From Clostridia bacterium (GTDB taxonomy: Bacteria; Bacillota; Clostridia; Oscillospirales; CAG-272): a stretch of DNA of 48,945 bases. Under the pieces are notes generated by a model. It did not search any database and was not told where the DNA came from. It worked only from the letters and a program-made list of their open reading frames with translations. Shown here one piece after another: positions 39,248-46,231 of this stretch; within the stretch, counting starts at the first letter, position 1, and every line of letters begins with the position of its first letter. Position numbers and translations under genes: made by a program. The stretch covers positions 1-48,945 of the forward strand of contig JAFSAM010000060.1 of the NCBI GenBank assembly GCA_017441005.1, given 5' to 3'.

Positions 39248-40342
39248 TTATACCCCCAGAGTAACCTGATCAAACTGATATAAAACCTCATTTACATCAT
39301 ATATATTCTCATATTTTCCGCTTGTTATGAAATACTCGATTATTATATCAAACTTGTTGCTTCCCGAAAGTGACAGACCGACTGTTTTCAAAAGTCTGTT
39401 CGTTTCCTCGAGACTAAGCTTCAGTCCTATCGCAAATGAAACAGCAGTCACCTTACTCGGTCTGTAATCCTTGTTGCACTTGATCTTCGAAAACGTTTTT
39501 TTGTCCACGTTTGATCTTTTATAGCACTCTACATCGGTAAGTCCCTTTTGGTCGATAAATTCAAACAAAGTTTCGGCAAAGCCCTTGTCCATTTTGCTCA
39601 ACATATCCTCAAGGCTCTTGCTTTTACAGGGCATCGGCATTGCCATTGATGCCGCCGTCGGGCAGACCGTGGTCATCAGTTTCTTCTTTTTACGAGACTT
39701 CGATATGCCCCCTCCCGCCGCCGCATCTATATTTCGTGAAACGCGGAACATATCAGCAGTATCATCATCCGTGGGAGGAAGCATACACTCCTGACATTCG
39801 GTCAATTCATATTCTTCGATATATCTGTCATTTATATATGAAGTGATCTCATCGAAAAGCTTGCCGCTTATTTCGTATGAATTCTTATCGTAAACGACTA
39901 TATATACCGTCATTTCATTTTCAAGCAAAAAGCTTCCGACAGCATTGATGGCTACCCTCATTACCTTGTCCTTGGGATAGCCGTTCGTACCCGAGGAGAT
40001 GAGCGGGATCGCAATGCTCCTGCATCCGTTTTCCAAAGCTAACGTTAAACAGCTTTTATAACAGGAAACAAGAAGCTCGGTTTCGCCGCAGCCGCCGCCC
40101 TTCCATACGGGGCCTACGGTATGTATCACGTATTTCGAGGGGAGCTTATAGCCGTCCGTTATTTTTGCCTGTCCGACCGAGCAACCGCCAAGCTTACCGC
40201 ACGCCTCAAGCAGACCCTTGCCCGCCGCCTTGTGTATGGCAAGATCGGCACTTCCGTACGGATAAAGATCATTGTTTGTCGGATTTACAATGCAATCGCA
40301 TTTCATCTTCGTGATATCGTTTCTTACTATTTTTAAAGGCAT
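39248..40342 (-). CDS. macro-domain protein with C-terminal helical (HTH-like) domain
   Basis: 364 residues. Residues 1-165 form a macro domain (MPLKIVRNDITKMKCDCIVNPTN, YVIHTVGPVWKGG, IPLISSGTNGYP), a fold that binds or hydrolyses ADP-ribose derivatives. The usual GGGVDxAIH glycine loop is YGSADLAIH here, so ADP-ribose handling may differ. A basic, Ser/Met-rich linker (SRKKKKL, about 210-235) leads to a helical domain (KRSNVDKKTFSKIKCNKDYRPSKVTAVSFAIGLKLSLEETNRLL, about 270-330) that looks like an HTH/XRE-type fold. The start is ATG 40340-40342, 10 nt after AAGGA. It has its own promoter (40378-40406). Confidence 0.8.
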   Translation of the reverse strand: MPLKIVRNDITKMKCDCIVNPTNNDLYPYGSADLAIHKAAGKGLLEACGKLGGCSVGQAKITDGYKLPSKYVIHTVGPVWKGGGCGETELLVSCYKSCLTLALENGCRSIAIPLISSGTNGYPKDKVMRVAINAVGSFLLENEMTVYIVVYDKNSYEISGKLFDEITSYINDRYIEEYELTECQECMLPPTDDDTADMFRVSRNIDAAAGGGISKSRKKKKLMTTVCPTAASMAMPMPCKSKSLEDMLSKMDKGFAETLFEFIDQKGLTDVECYKRSNVDKKTFSKIKCNKDYRPSKVTAVSFAIGLKLSLEETNRLLKTVGLSLSGSNKFDIIIEYFITSGKYENIYDVNEVLYQFDQVTLGV

Positions 40343-40377
40343 CCGCTTCACATCCTTTTTTCGGTTCGTCCGACTGT

Positions 40378-40406
40378 ATTCTATCACACACCGTAATTTT
40401 TTTCAA
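40378..40406 (-). promoter_or_regulatory. sigma-A promoter of the macro-domain gene
   Basis: TTGAAA (40401-40406), 17 bp, TAGAAT (40378-40383) with TG one base before the -10; minus strand. Confidence 0.7.
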
Positions 40407-40429
40407 CTTTTTTATTCAGACTTACAACT

Positions 40430-40462
40430 AAAAAGGAGTATGGGTAAAAAAACTCATACTCC
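40430..40462 (-). terminator. terminator of the SPFH/zinc-ribbon/TPM operon
   Basis: Minus strand stem GGAGTATG (40455-40462) with CATACTCC (40435-40442), then TTTTT. Confidence 0.8.
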
Positions 40463-40471
40463 AAATATTTG

Positions 40472-41230
40472 TCAGAATCTTCCGCCGCCTATCTTTCGTG
40501 AGCCTCCGGAGCTTCCCGCACTTGCGCTTGGTTTTTGTATCTTCACTCTTGTCACGTTGCTGTACAAAAACAGATCGTTTCTCACACTCAGATTCATACT
40601 ACCCTTACGTGTGTACAGATTTGCCGTCTTTTGCTCTTTTACCGATTTGAGCTGACCCTTCATCACAAGAGTTGCGATCAAAGCAACCACAAGTCCGACG
40701 CCGATTGAAATCAGCAGATTTTGTGTAAACTTAAAAGGAAATCCGTTTATATGCCCGTCTATCAGATATTCGCACTTTTCGGCAAACATTTCAAAGGCCT
40801 CGTAATAGTCTCCGTCACTCAGGTAAGATACAATATCCTCACCTATCGAATCTATGTCGTCATAGCTTATCGCATCGTCGCAAAGTCCGTTTGCCATTAT
40901 ACGATATTCTCCGTACTCCATATCGATCATAAGAATAACGCCGTCATTGGTATCTCCGACACCAAAATCATTGCCGTCATAAAACAACTCAATATATCTG
41001 TCTATACCGTAACCGTCCGTACCGTCTACTGTCGAAACTATCACGTCAACGTTTAATTCTTCGCTGATCCTGTCGAGCAAACCCTCCAAATCCTCTTTCT
41101 CGAGCATACTGAGAAGATCTGCATCATCAAATACTCTGACCTTTTCGCCTGCCTCGGATGCAGAAGAAGTGATACAGAGAGAAACCAAAAGACAGACGGT
41201 CATAACAAAGATAAACAATCTTTTTTTCAT
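40472..41230 (-). CDS. TPM-domain membrane protein (YdjH/YgcG-like)
   Basis: 252 residues: signal peptide (cut near SSASEA), an extracytoplasmic TPM domain (about 30-165; VRVFDDADLLSMLEKEDLEGLL, LNVDVIVSTV, GVILMIDMEYGEYRI), one transmembrane helix (about 172-196) and a Ser/Gly-rich tail ending GSSGGSRKIGGGRF. In B. subtilis, YdjH of this type works with YdjG and PspA at the membrane. The start is ATG 41228-41230, 8 nt after GGAGG; the ATG two codons earlier is only 2 nt away. The ribosome site overlaps the stop of the upstream zinc-ribbon gene. Confidence 0.85.
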   Translation of the reverse strand: MKKRLFIFVMTVCLLVSLCITSSASEAGEKVRVFDDADLLSMLEKEDLEGLLDRISEELNVDVIVSTVDGTDGYGIDRYIELFYDGNDFGVGDTNDGVILMIDMEYGEYRIMANGLCDDAISYDDIDSIGEDIVSYLSDGDYYEAFEMFAEKCEYLIDGHINGFPFKFTQNLLISIGVGLVVALIATLVMKGQLKSVKEQKTANLYTRKGSMNLSVRNDLFLYSNVTRVKIQKPSASAGSSGGSRKIGGGRF

Positions 41231-41243
41231 CGTCATGACCTCC

Positions 41244-42329
41244 TTACAGTATGTGAACGAGATAGCTTATGCCGAATGCCGCGGCACTGACCGCCGTCGC
41301 TATTCCCATAAACCACCTTGCAAACGCGCCCTTATCCATAGGCAGGTCTCCTGCCAGCTTGCCCGTTTGTCCGTTCATTGCAAACATATACTTTTGGCCG
41401 TTCCACGAGGTATTGAGCAACCACACGGGATACAAAGCATACTTTTTCTTGCCGTTTTTAAGCTCGATGCCGGTAGATACGGGTAAAACTGAATTATAGC
41501 CTACGACCGTGCTTGCGAATGCCTCCTCGGTACTGCGCTTGATCCTTTCGTTTGCCCTGCTTACGCTTTCCTCGGCATCGACATCATATTTATCGGCAAG
41601 ATATCCCGCAAGATATGCCGTCTGAAAATCAACAGCCTCATTAAAGTTAAAAGGCTCTATCGACTCCATCAACTTATCGTCTATCTTCGACGAGCCGTCA
41701 ACGGGAATAAGATCAAAGCCAATCTCGCCGGCACGCGTTACAGAATAAAAACTCGTTCTTGTATATCGGTAATTGCTGTCCGACCACATCGTGATCCTTG
41801 TCGCCTTATATCTTATATTTGCATCGGCATCGGCATCAAACAACCAAAACGGAACATAGACACCCTTGATCTCATCGATATGATTCTCGTCCTTAAAAGC
41901 CTTCGGCAACAGCCATTTGCCCTTATAATGCTTCTTCAAAGCCTCGACTGCCGCTTTTTTATCCAATTTGAACGGTATAACGCAGTCCGGCTTCAGCGAT
42001 CCCGACAACTGTCCCATCATTACAACGGGATTACCGCAGAACGGGCAGCTGGTAGCCGCCGTAGTCTCGTCACCGACGATCTCGCCGCCGCAGGAATTGC
42101 ACACGTACACTCTGAGACCGTCTTCCTCACCCTCTGACCATTCGCCTCCGACATTCGAGTCCCATTCCATTTTTTCTTTGGGTTCGTTTTTCAGCTCTTT
42201 ATCATAAGATATCAAAGTCTCAACATCAAACTCGGTGTCGCAATAAGGACACTTCATCTTTTGCAGCTCACTGTTAAACTCTATAGCACCGTCACAACAC
42301 GGGCATTTATACTCTTGTATTACTGCCAT
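41244..42329 (-). CDS. zinc-ribbon membrane protein (YdjG-like)
   Basis: 361 residues. Two zinc ribbons at the N-terminus (CPCC with CPYC, about 9-30; CNSC with CPFC, about 78-98) are followed by a soluble domain (CVIPFKLDKKAAVEALKKHYKGKWLLP, VYVPFWLFDADA, YALYPVWLLNTSWNGQKYMFAMNGQTGKLAGDLP) and a single C-terminal transmembrane helix (about 338-358). This is the architecture of B. subtilis YdjG, which is thought to help recruit PspA to the membrane. A GC-rich hairpin (42348-42377) lies between it and the SPFH gene upstream. Confidence 0.83.
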   Translation of the reverse strand: MAVIQEYKCPCCDGAIEFNSELQKMKCPYCDTEFDVETLISYDKELKNEPKEKMEWDSNVGGEWSEGEEDGLRVYVCNSCGGEIVGDETTAATSCPFCGNPVVMMGQLSGSLKPDCVIPFKLDKKAAVEALKKHYKGKWLLPKAFKDENHIDEIKGVYVPFWLFDADADANIRYKATRITMWSDSNYRYTRTSFYSVTRAGEIGFDLIPVDGSSKIDDKLMESIEPFNFNEAVDFQTAYLAGYLADKYDVDAEESVSRANERIKRSTEEAFASTVVGYNSVLPVSTGIELKNGKKKYALYPVWLLNTSWNGQKYMFAMNGQTGKLAGDLPMDKGAFARWFMGIATAVSAAAFGISYLVHIL

Positions 42330-42347
42330 CGCTTTATGCCTTTCTAC

Positions 42348-42377
42348 CGCGTGGGGGGGCGTAAAGCCCCCTACGCG
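42348..42377. repeat. GC-rich intercistronic hairpin
   Basis: CGCGT and GGGGGC (42348-42360) pair with GCCCCC and ACGCG (42366-42377) around loop GTAAA, with a small bulge. There is no U-tract, so it is unlikely to be an ordinary terminator; an mRNA processing/stability element or a remnant of an intergenic repeat is possible. Confidence 0.5.
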
Positions 42378-42399
42378 ATAAATTCTTTCTCAAAAAAAA

Positions 42400-43800
42400 T
42401 TACTTAACGTCTCCGTCGTTAAAGGGGTCTCCGCATTCGGGACAGAATTTAGGCGGATTCTTGGGATCTTCGGGCTCCCATCCGCATTTGTCGCAACGGT
42501 AAAGGGGTGCGCCAATAGGCTTTTTTGCGCCGCATTCAGAACAGAACTTGCCCTTGTTTACTGCACCGCAAGCACATTTCCAGCCGTCGTTCTCAGGCTT
42601 CTTTGCTCCGCACTCGGGGCAGAACTTTCCTGTTGCAACAGCTCCGCATGTACATTTCCAACCGTCGTTTTCAGGCTTCTTTGCTCCGCATTCGGGACAG
42701 AATTTACCCGTCGCAACCGCTCCGCAAGCACACTTCCAGCCATCCTTTGCAGGCTCTTCCTTAGGCTGCTGCTGTTGCTGCTGTGCACCCATATTATAGA
42801 ACTGCTGTGCCGCATTGAAGCCGCCGCCCATAGCACCGCCGGCCATACCCATGCCCATAAAGCCGGTCATAGCTCCGCTTTCGTTTGTCGCCGCATTTTC
42901 CATTGCGTTTGCTGTAGCGGTAGTCATTCTGCCCGCCATCATAAACGCATTTCCGCCATAAGTTGCCGCATCCTCCATATCGTTGATCTTCTTCATATCG
43001 TCATCGGTAAGAGTGATGGGGTTAAGTGCGATCTTTTCTACAGTGATACCCCTTGATTCTTCCCATTCAGCCTTCAAGGAGTCGTTCATCGCCTTCTTTA
43101 GCTCGTTGACCTTTGCGGGAAGCTGTGCGGGACGTAATTCAAGCTCTGCCAACGCACCGAATGCGGGCTGGAGCGCAGAAACAAACTCTGTCTTGAGCTG
43201 GCTGTCGATCTCCTCGCGTCTGTATTCGTCTTCTACGTTTCCGCAGACCTTTGTGTAGAATAAAAGGGGGTTGCTGATTATATAAGAATATACGCCGTTG
43301 CAACGAACGTTTACGGTACGGCTCATTCCTATTCTCTTATTCATAACCTCAAAAATAATGGGGCTGGGTGTGCCGAATTTATTTCCGATTATCTCTTTTG
43401 TATTGAAGTAATAAACTCTCTGATCCTTACCGGTATCGCCGCCGTATGTAAAACGCTTACCTATCGTTTTGAAGGTCTCCTTGAGCGAAGTACCGAACTT
43501 GCCCGAGAAAAGTGAAGGCTCTGTGGATTTATCATAAGTAAATTCACCGGGTTCTGCGCAAAATTCAACTACCTTGCCCTGTTCAACTATGATCATACAC
43601 TGACCGTCCGCAACCGCGATTCCCGAGCCGTTTGATATAACGTTGTCACTGCCCTTTGTGTTGGAGGATCTGCCTCCTACCCTCTTCTCACCTTTTTTTA
43701 CAAGCACATCCGTAGGCAATGCGTCACAGTAGAAAAACTCCTTCCACTGGTCTGCAAGTGTTCCTCCGAGTGCTCCGAGTCCTGCTTTAATAAGTCCCAT
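42400..43800 (-). CDS. SPFH-domain protein with tandem zinc ribbons (YdjI-like)
   Basis: 466 residues. The N-terminal part (about 25-280) is the SPFH/flotillin-like 'virion core protein' domain of the YdjI family: GSGIAVADGQCMIIVEQGKVVEF, YYFNTKEIIGNKFGTPSPI, GVYSYIISNPLLFY. A Met/Gly/Ala-rich stretch and a Gln run (QQQQQQ) lead to three nearly identical 26-residue zinc ribbons (DGWKCACGAVATGKFCPECG) and a fourth, diverged one (CDKCGW to CPECGD). No membrane segment; SPFH proteins bind membranes peripherally. AAAGGAG lies 8 nt before the ATG. Part of a ydjGHI-like operon without pspA. Confidence 0.88.
   Translation of the reverse strand: MGLIKAGLGALGGTLADQWKEFFYCDALPTDVLVKKGEKRVGGRSSNTKGSDNVISNGSGIAVADGQCMIIVEQGKVVEFCAEPGEFTYDKSTEPSLFSGKFGTSLKETFKTIGKRFTYGGDTGKDQRVYYFNTKEIIGNKFGTPSPIIFEVMNKRIGMSRTVNVRCNGVYSYIISNPLLFYTKVCGNVEDEYRREEIDSQLKTEFVSALQPAFGALAELELRPAQLPAKVNELKKAMNDSLKAEWEESRGITVEKIALNPITLTDDDMKKINDMEDAATYGGNAFMMAGRMTTATANAMENAATNESGAMTGFMGMGMAGGAMGGGFNAAQQFYNMGAQQQQQQPKEEPAKDGWKCACGAVATGKFCPECGAKKPENDGWKCTCGAVATGKFCPECGAKKPENDGWKCACGAVNKGKFCSECGAKKPIGAPLYRCDKCGWEPEDPKNPPKFCPECGDPFNDGDVK
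42511..42744 (-). repeat. three tandem 78-bp repeats encoding zinc ribbons
   Basis: Units 42667-42744, 42589-42666 and 42511-42588, each 26 codons. The first two are almost identical in protein (one Ala/Thr change) but differ at many third positions; the third has NK for AT, Ser for Pro and IG at its end. The synonymous drift shows the array is not a very recent duplication and that the protein is under selection. Confidence 0.9.
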
Positions 43801-43837
43801 AATTTGTTCTCCTTTCGGGTATGTAAATAATTATTTT

Positions 43838-44155
43838 TCAGTTTTCACCGACATTGTCCCTATCTGCCTTACTGTCGGGGATTGTTTTATTCTTATTGTT
43901 TCCAACAGAGTATGGATTTTTGTTTTCTCTCGGTTCCTGCTTTGTGTCACAGCCCCTTGCCCAAGTTATTATGATCATCCAGATCAGTATGATCACAAGC
44001 CAAGCGCCCAATGCTATCCAGAACCACATCAGCGACAGATCGATACAAAAATGCAGAATAAGCAACACCAATGCGGGAATGCAAAATTCCAACGTGAACA
44101 GCATATTGATCAAAAAACACAAAAAGAAGCTTACGATTCCGTTAGGTTTTTTCAC
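43838..44155 (-). CDS. small two-helix membrane protein
   Basis: 105 residues: two hydrophobic helices (about 8-36 and 42-65) and a hydrophilic, Asn/Lys/Asp-rich cytoplasmic-looking tail (QEPRENKNPYS to the end). Function not recognised. The start is GTG 44153-44155, 8 nt after GGAG; the earlier in-frame GTG falls inside the ribosome site. First gene of the operon that includes the SPFH, YdjG-like and YdjH-like genes (37-nt gap). Confidence 0.65.
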   Translation of the reverse strand: MKKPNGIVSFFLCFLINMLFTLEFCIPALVLLILHFCIDLSLMWFWIALGAWLVIILIWMIIITWARGCDTKQEPRENKNPYSVGNNKNKTIPDSKADRDNVGEN

Positions 44156-44178
44156 TACAATCACTCCTATCTTATGAT

Positions 44179-44207
44179 ATTATAACTCATATTCTTTAAC
44201 ATTTCCA
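44179..44207 (-). promoter_or_regulatory. promoter of the SPFH-zinc-ribbon-TPM operon
   Basis: TGGAAA (44202-44207), 17 bp, TATAAT (44179-44184) on the minus strand. A dyad CCACAC (44205-44210) / GTGTGG (44226-44231) overlaps the upstream edge of the -35 and may be a regulator site. Confidence 0.6.
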
Positions 44208-44399
44208 CACACTTTTTGAGTTTTGGTGTGGTATTTTAAAAGTTTTTTTCGAAATAACATTATTTTTTTGTTTTACGGATGAATAATTCTACCAACCGGT
44301 ATCCACTTCGAATAAACCTTCAATAAAGTTTCGTTTTGTCCATATTGCTTGCATTGTGTATTGACTTTGTTTTTTGTTGAATGTAATATAAAAACAAGA

Positions 44400-45179
44400 T
44401 CAAAATAAATCGTCTGTATAAATGCTTCTGTACTCAGTCGGGCTGACACCCATACTCTTTTTGAATACACGACTGAAATACAGCGAGTCTTTATACCCTA
44501 CTTCGGAAGCAATCTCGGATATACTTTTCCCATTGCCGTCAGCCAACATCATACAGGCAAGACGTATTCTTTCCTTCGTCACGTAGCCTGCGGGCGATAA
44601 TCCGTATTTCCTCTTAAACACACGTCTCAGATACACATCGCTGACACCGCTTATCTCGGACAGATTTTCCAGAGAAAATTCCTGATCCATCAAATGATTG
44701 TCTATGTATTCCACTGTAGGTTCAAGCAGCTGACGGTCTCTCTTCGATATATAATTCGTATCGCTTCTGCTTGTTTTTTCAAGCAAGCTGTAGAGCCACG
44801 ACAGCGCACCGTATACATTTTCCTTCTGCCAGCAGCAAAATAATTTTTCGGCATACGAGCCTATATCGGTACTTGTTTTTATCGGTAGCTTTTCCATATC
44901 ATGCTTAAAGCACTCGGAAGCCTCGAAGTTCACAACGTAAGAATATCCCGGAGTTACCTCTCTTATATAGTAAGAGCTTCCCTTTTCGACAAACAGCACC
45001 TGTCCCGGAGCCAAAAGCCAGGTCTTATCTCCTATGAAATACTCGGTCTCACCCTTCAGCTTAATAATAAACCCGTGGTTCTTCCTTCCCGACATTTGCC
45101 GTGTGCCCACCATGGATTCATCACGCAACACGCTTTTTATCTCTATTCCTTGGTACGGATACGGTTTTGAAGATTCCAT
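44400..45179 (-). CDS. AraC-family transcriptional regulator
   Basis: 259 residues: N-terminal cupin-like ligand domain (about 10-95; FIIKLKGETEYFIGDKTWLLAPGQVLFVEKGSSYYI) and a C-terminal double HTH (about 160-250) with EFSLENLSEISGVSDVYLRRVFKRKYGLSPAGYVTKERIRLACMML and the classic KSISEIASEVGYKDSLYFSRVFKKSMGVSPTEYR. The start is taken as ATG 45177-45179; GTG at 45192-45194 is an alternative, since the GGGGTG ribosome site overlaps it. Divergent from the aldolase operon it probably controls. Its promoter overlaps a 22-bp repeat (45248-45269). Confidence 0.9.
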   Translation of the reverse strand: MESSKPYPYQGIEIKSVLRDESMVGTRQMSGRKNHGFIIKLKGETEYFIGDKTWLLAPGQVLFVEKGSSYYIREVTPGYSYVVNFEASECFKHDMEKLPIKTSTDIGSYAEKLFCCWQKENVYGALSWLYSLLEKTSRSDTNYISKRDRQLLEPTVEYIDNHLMDQEFSLENLSEISGVSDVYLRRVFKRKYGLSPAGYVTKERIRLACMMLADGNGKSISEIASEVGYKDSLYFSRVFKKSMGVSPTEYRSIYTDDLF

Positions 45180-45185
45180 ATAAGT

Positions 45186-45269
45186 CTTTTTCACCCCAAT
45201 CGGTCAAAAATCATCCGAAATTTATGTATTCCATAATTATATTATAGCATTTTCACACCGACCAGTCAA
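45186..45269 (-). promoter_or_regulatory. two 22-bp direct repeats, probable AraC-type operator
   Basis: Minus strand copies at 45248-45269 and 45186-45207 agree at 17 of 22 positions; both begin TTGAC and contain GTGAAAA near the end. The first covers the regulator's -35 box and spacer, the second its ribosome site and GTG. Their 62-bp separation is close to six helical turns. Confidence 0.55.
45241..45269 (-). promoter_or_regulatory. sigma-A promoter of the AraC-type regulator
   Basis: TTGACT (45264-45269), 17 bp, TATAAT (45241-45246) on the minus strand. For the divergent operon only a weak -10 (GATAAT-like, about 45269-45275) is seen, as expected for an activator-dependent promoter. Confidence 0.75.
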
Positions 45270-45298
45270 GATAATTTATATAAGGAGATCTTTTTATT

Positions 45299-46231
45299 AT
45301 GATCAAACAAAAAAAATACAGCGGTATTACAGTTCCCGTATTAACTCCCGTGCTCCCCGACGAAACGGTTGACGAGATCGGCTACCGCAAGCTTATCAAC
45401 TACATTGTAAGCAACGGCGCAAACGGTATTTTTGCCTGTGGTACTCTCGGCGAAACGATGTCCCTCACTCAAAACGAGCGCGACCGTGCTATCCGTATTG
45501 CCGCAGACGAATGCCGCGGAAAGGCTAAAGTTTTTGCGGGAGTTATGGACACATCCACAAAAAGAGTTATCGAAAACATCAAGAGGATCGAGGACTGCGG
45601 CTGTGATGCGGCGGTAATCACCCCCGTTTTCTACGACAGGCATACGTCTCAGGGCGAGATCATCCGTCTCTTCGAGGACGTCGCAAAGGCTACGACCATG
45701 GACCTTGTTGCATACAACATTCCCACCTTCGTTGTCGAAAAGATCGAGCCTGCCACGGTTAAGGCACTCGCAGACATCGACTCCGTAAAGGCATACAAGG
45801 ACAGTGCAGCCAATTTTAACGATACTGTAAAAGTATGTAATATGCTTGCAGACAGAGACGATTTCTCCATTCTGAACGGCACTCCCGTACAGTATATGCC
45901 CTCCGCCCTTCTCGGATGCGACGGCTGTGTTCCCGGTATGGCCTCCATGTACCCCAAAGTATTCTCCGAAGCGTACAAAGCTTCTCTCACAGGTGACGTC
46001 GACCTTATGCAGAAATTCAACAAGCTCATCTGCCTCGCAGGCTCTGTTTACGCATCCGCTAAAAACGGCACGGCGGCTGTTAAATATGCAGTATCCACCC
46101 TCGGCATCATCGACGAGAGGATCATTCGTCCGCAGGACGGATGTTCTCCGGAGGAAAAAGCTAAAATCCACGCACAAATGGCCATCTGCGAGGAGACCTT
46201 CCGTAAAGAAGGAGTGGAAAGCATACTATGA
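45299..46231 (+). CDS. dihydrodipicolinate synthase/N-acetylneuraminate lyase-family aldolase
   Basis: 310 residues, class I aldolase (beta/alpha)8 fold. The keto-acid loop is CGTLGETMSLT (GTTGE-type, 48-53), the proton-relay Tyr139 is in VAYNIP and the Schiff-base Lys167 in VKAYKDSAAN. All family catalytic residues are present. It is probably not biosynthetic DapA, because it sits in a catabolic operon with an Ldh2-type dehydrogenase and an aldehyde dehydrogenase under an AraC regulator; cleavage or dehydration of a 2-keto-3-deoxy sugar acid, or a hydroxyproline-type intermediate, is more likely. AAGGAG lies 11 nt before the ATG; a 4-nt overlap with the next gene. Confidence 0.88.
   Translation: MIKQKKYSGITVPVLTPVLPDETVDEIGYRKLINYIVSNGANGIFACGTLGETMSLTQNERDRAIRIAADECRGKAKVFAGVMDTSTKRVIENIKRIEDCGCDAAVITPVFYDRHTSQGEIIRLFEDVAKATTMDLVAYNIPTFVVEKIEPATVKALADIDSVKAYKDSAANFNDTVKVCNMLADRDDFSILNGTPVQYMPSALLGCDGCVPGMASMYPKVFSEAYKASLTGDVDLMQKFNKLICLAGSVYASAKNGTAAVKYAVSTLGIIDERIIRPQDGCSPEEKAKIHAQMAICEETFRKEGVESIL

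Noticed and set aside
42511-42744. Tandem repeats considered as a CRISPR-like or satellite array
   Set aside because: The units are contiguous 78-bp coding repeats in frame with the SPFH gene, without spacers, and encode zinc ribbons.
44273-44470. 65-codon minus-strand frame after the AraC-type gene
   Set aside because: Mostly out-of-frame overlap with the regulator's end; the rest is AT-rich intergenic DNA (44156-44399) in which I see no gene.
45341-46177. 278-codon open frame antisense to the aldolase gene
   Set aside because: Mirror of a conserved enzyme gene; no promoter or ribosome site and no recognisable domain.
45299-46231. Calling the aldolase dapA (lysine biosynthesis)
   Set aside because: Operon context (Ldh2 dehydrogenase, aldehyde dehydrogenase, AraC regulator) is catabolic, and the DAP branch gene ddh is elsewhere; only the family assignment is safe.
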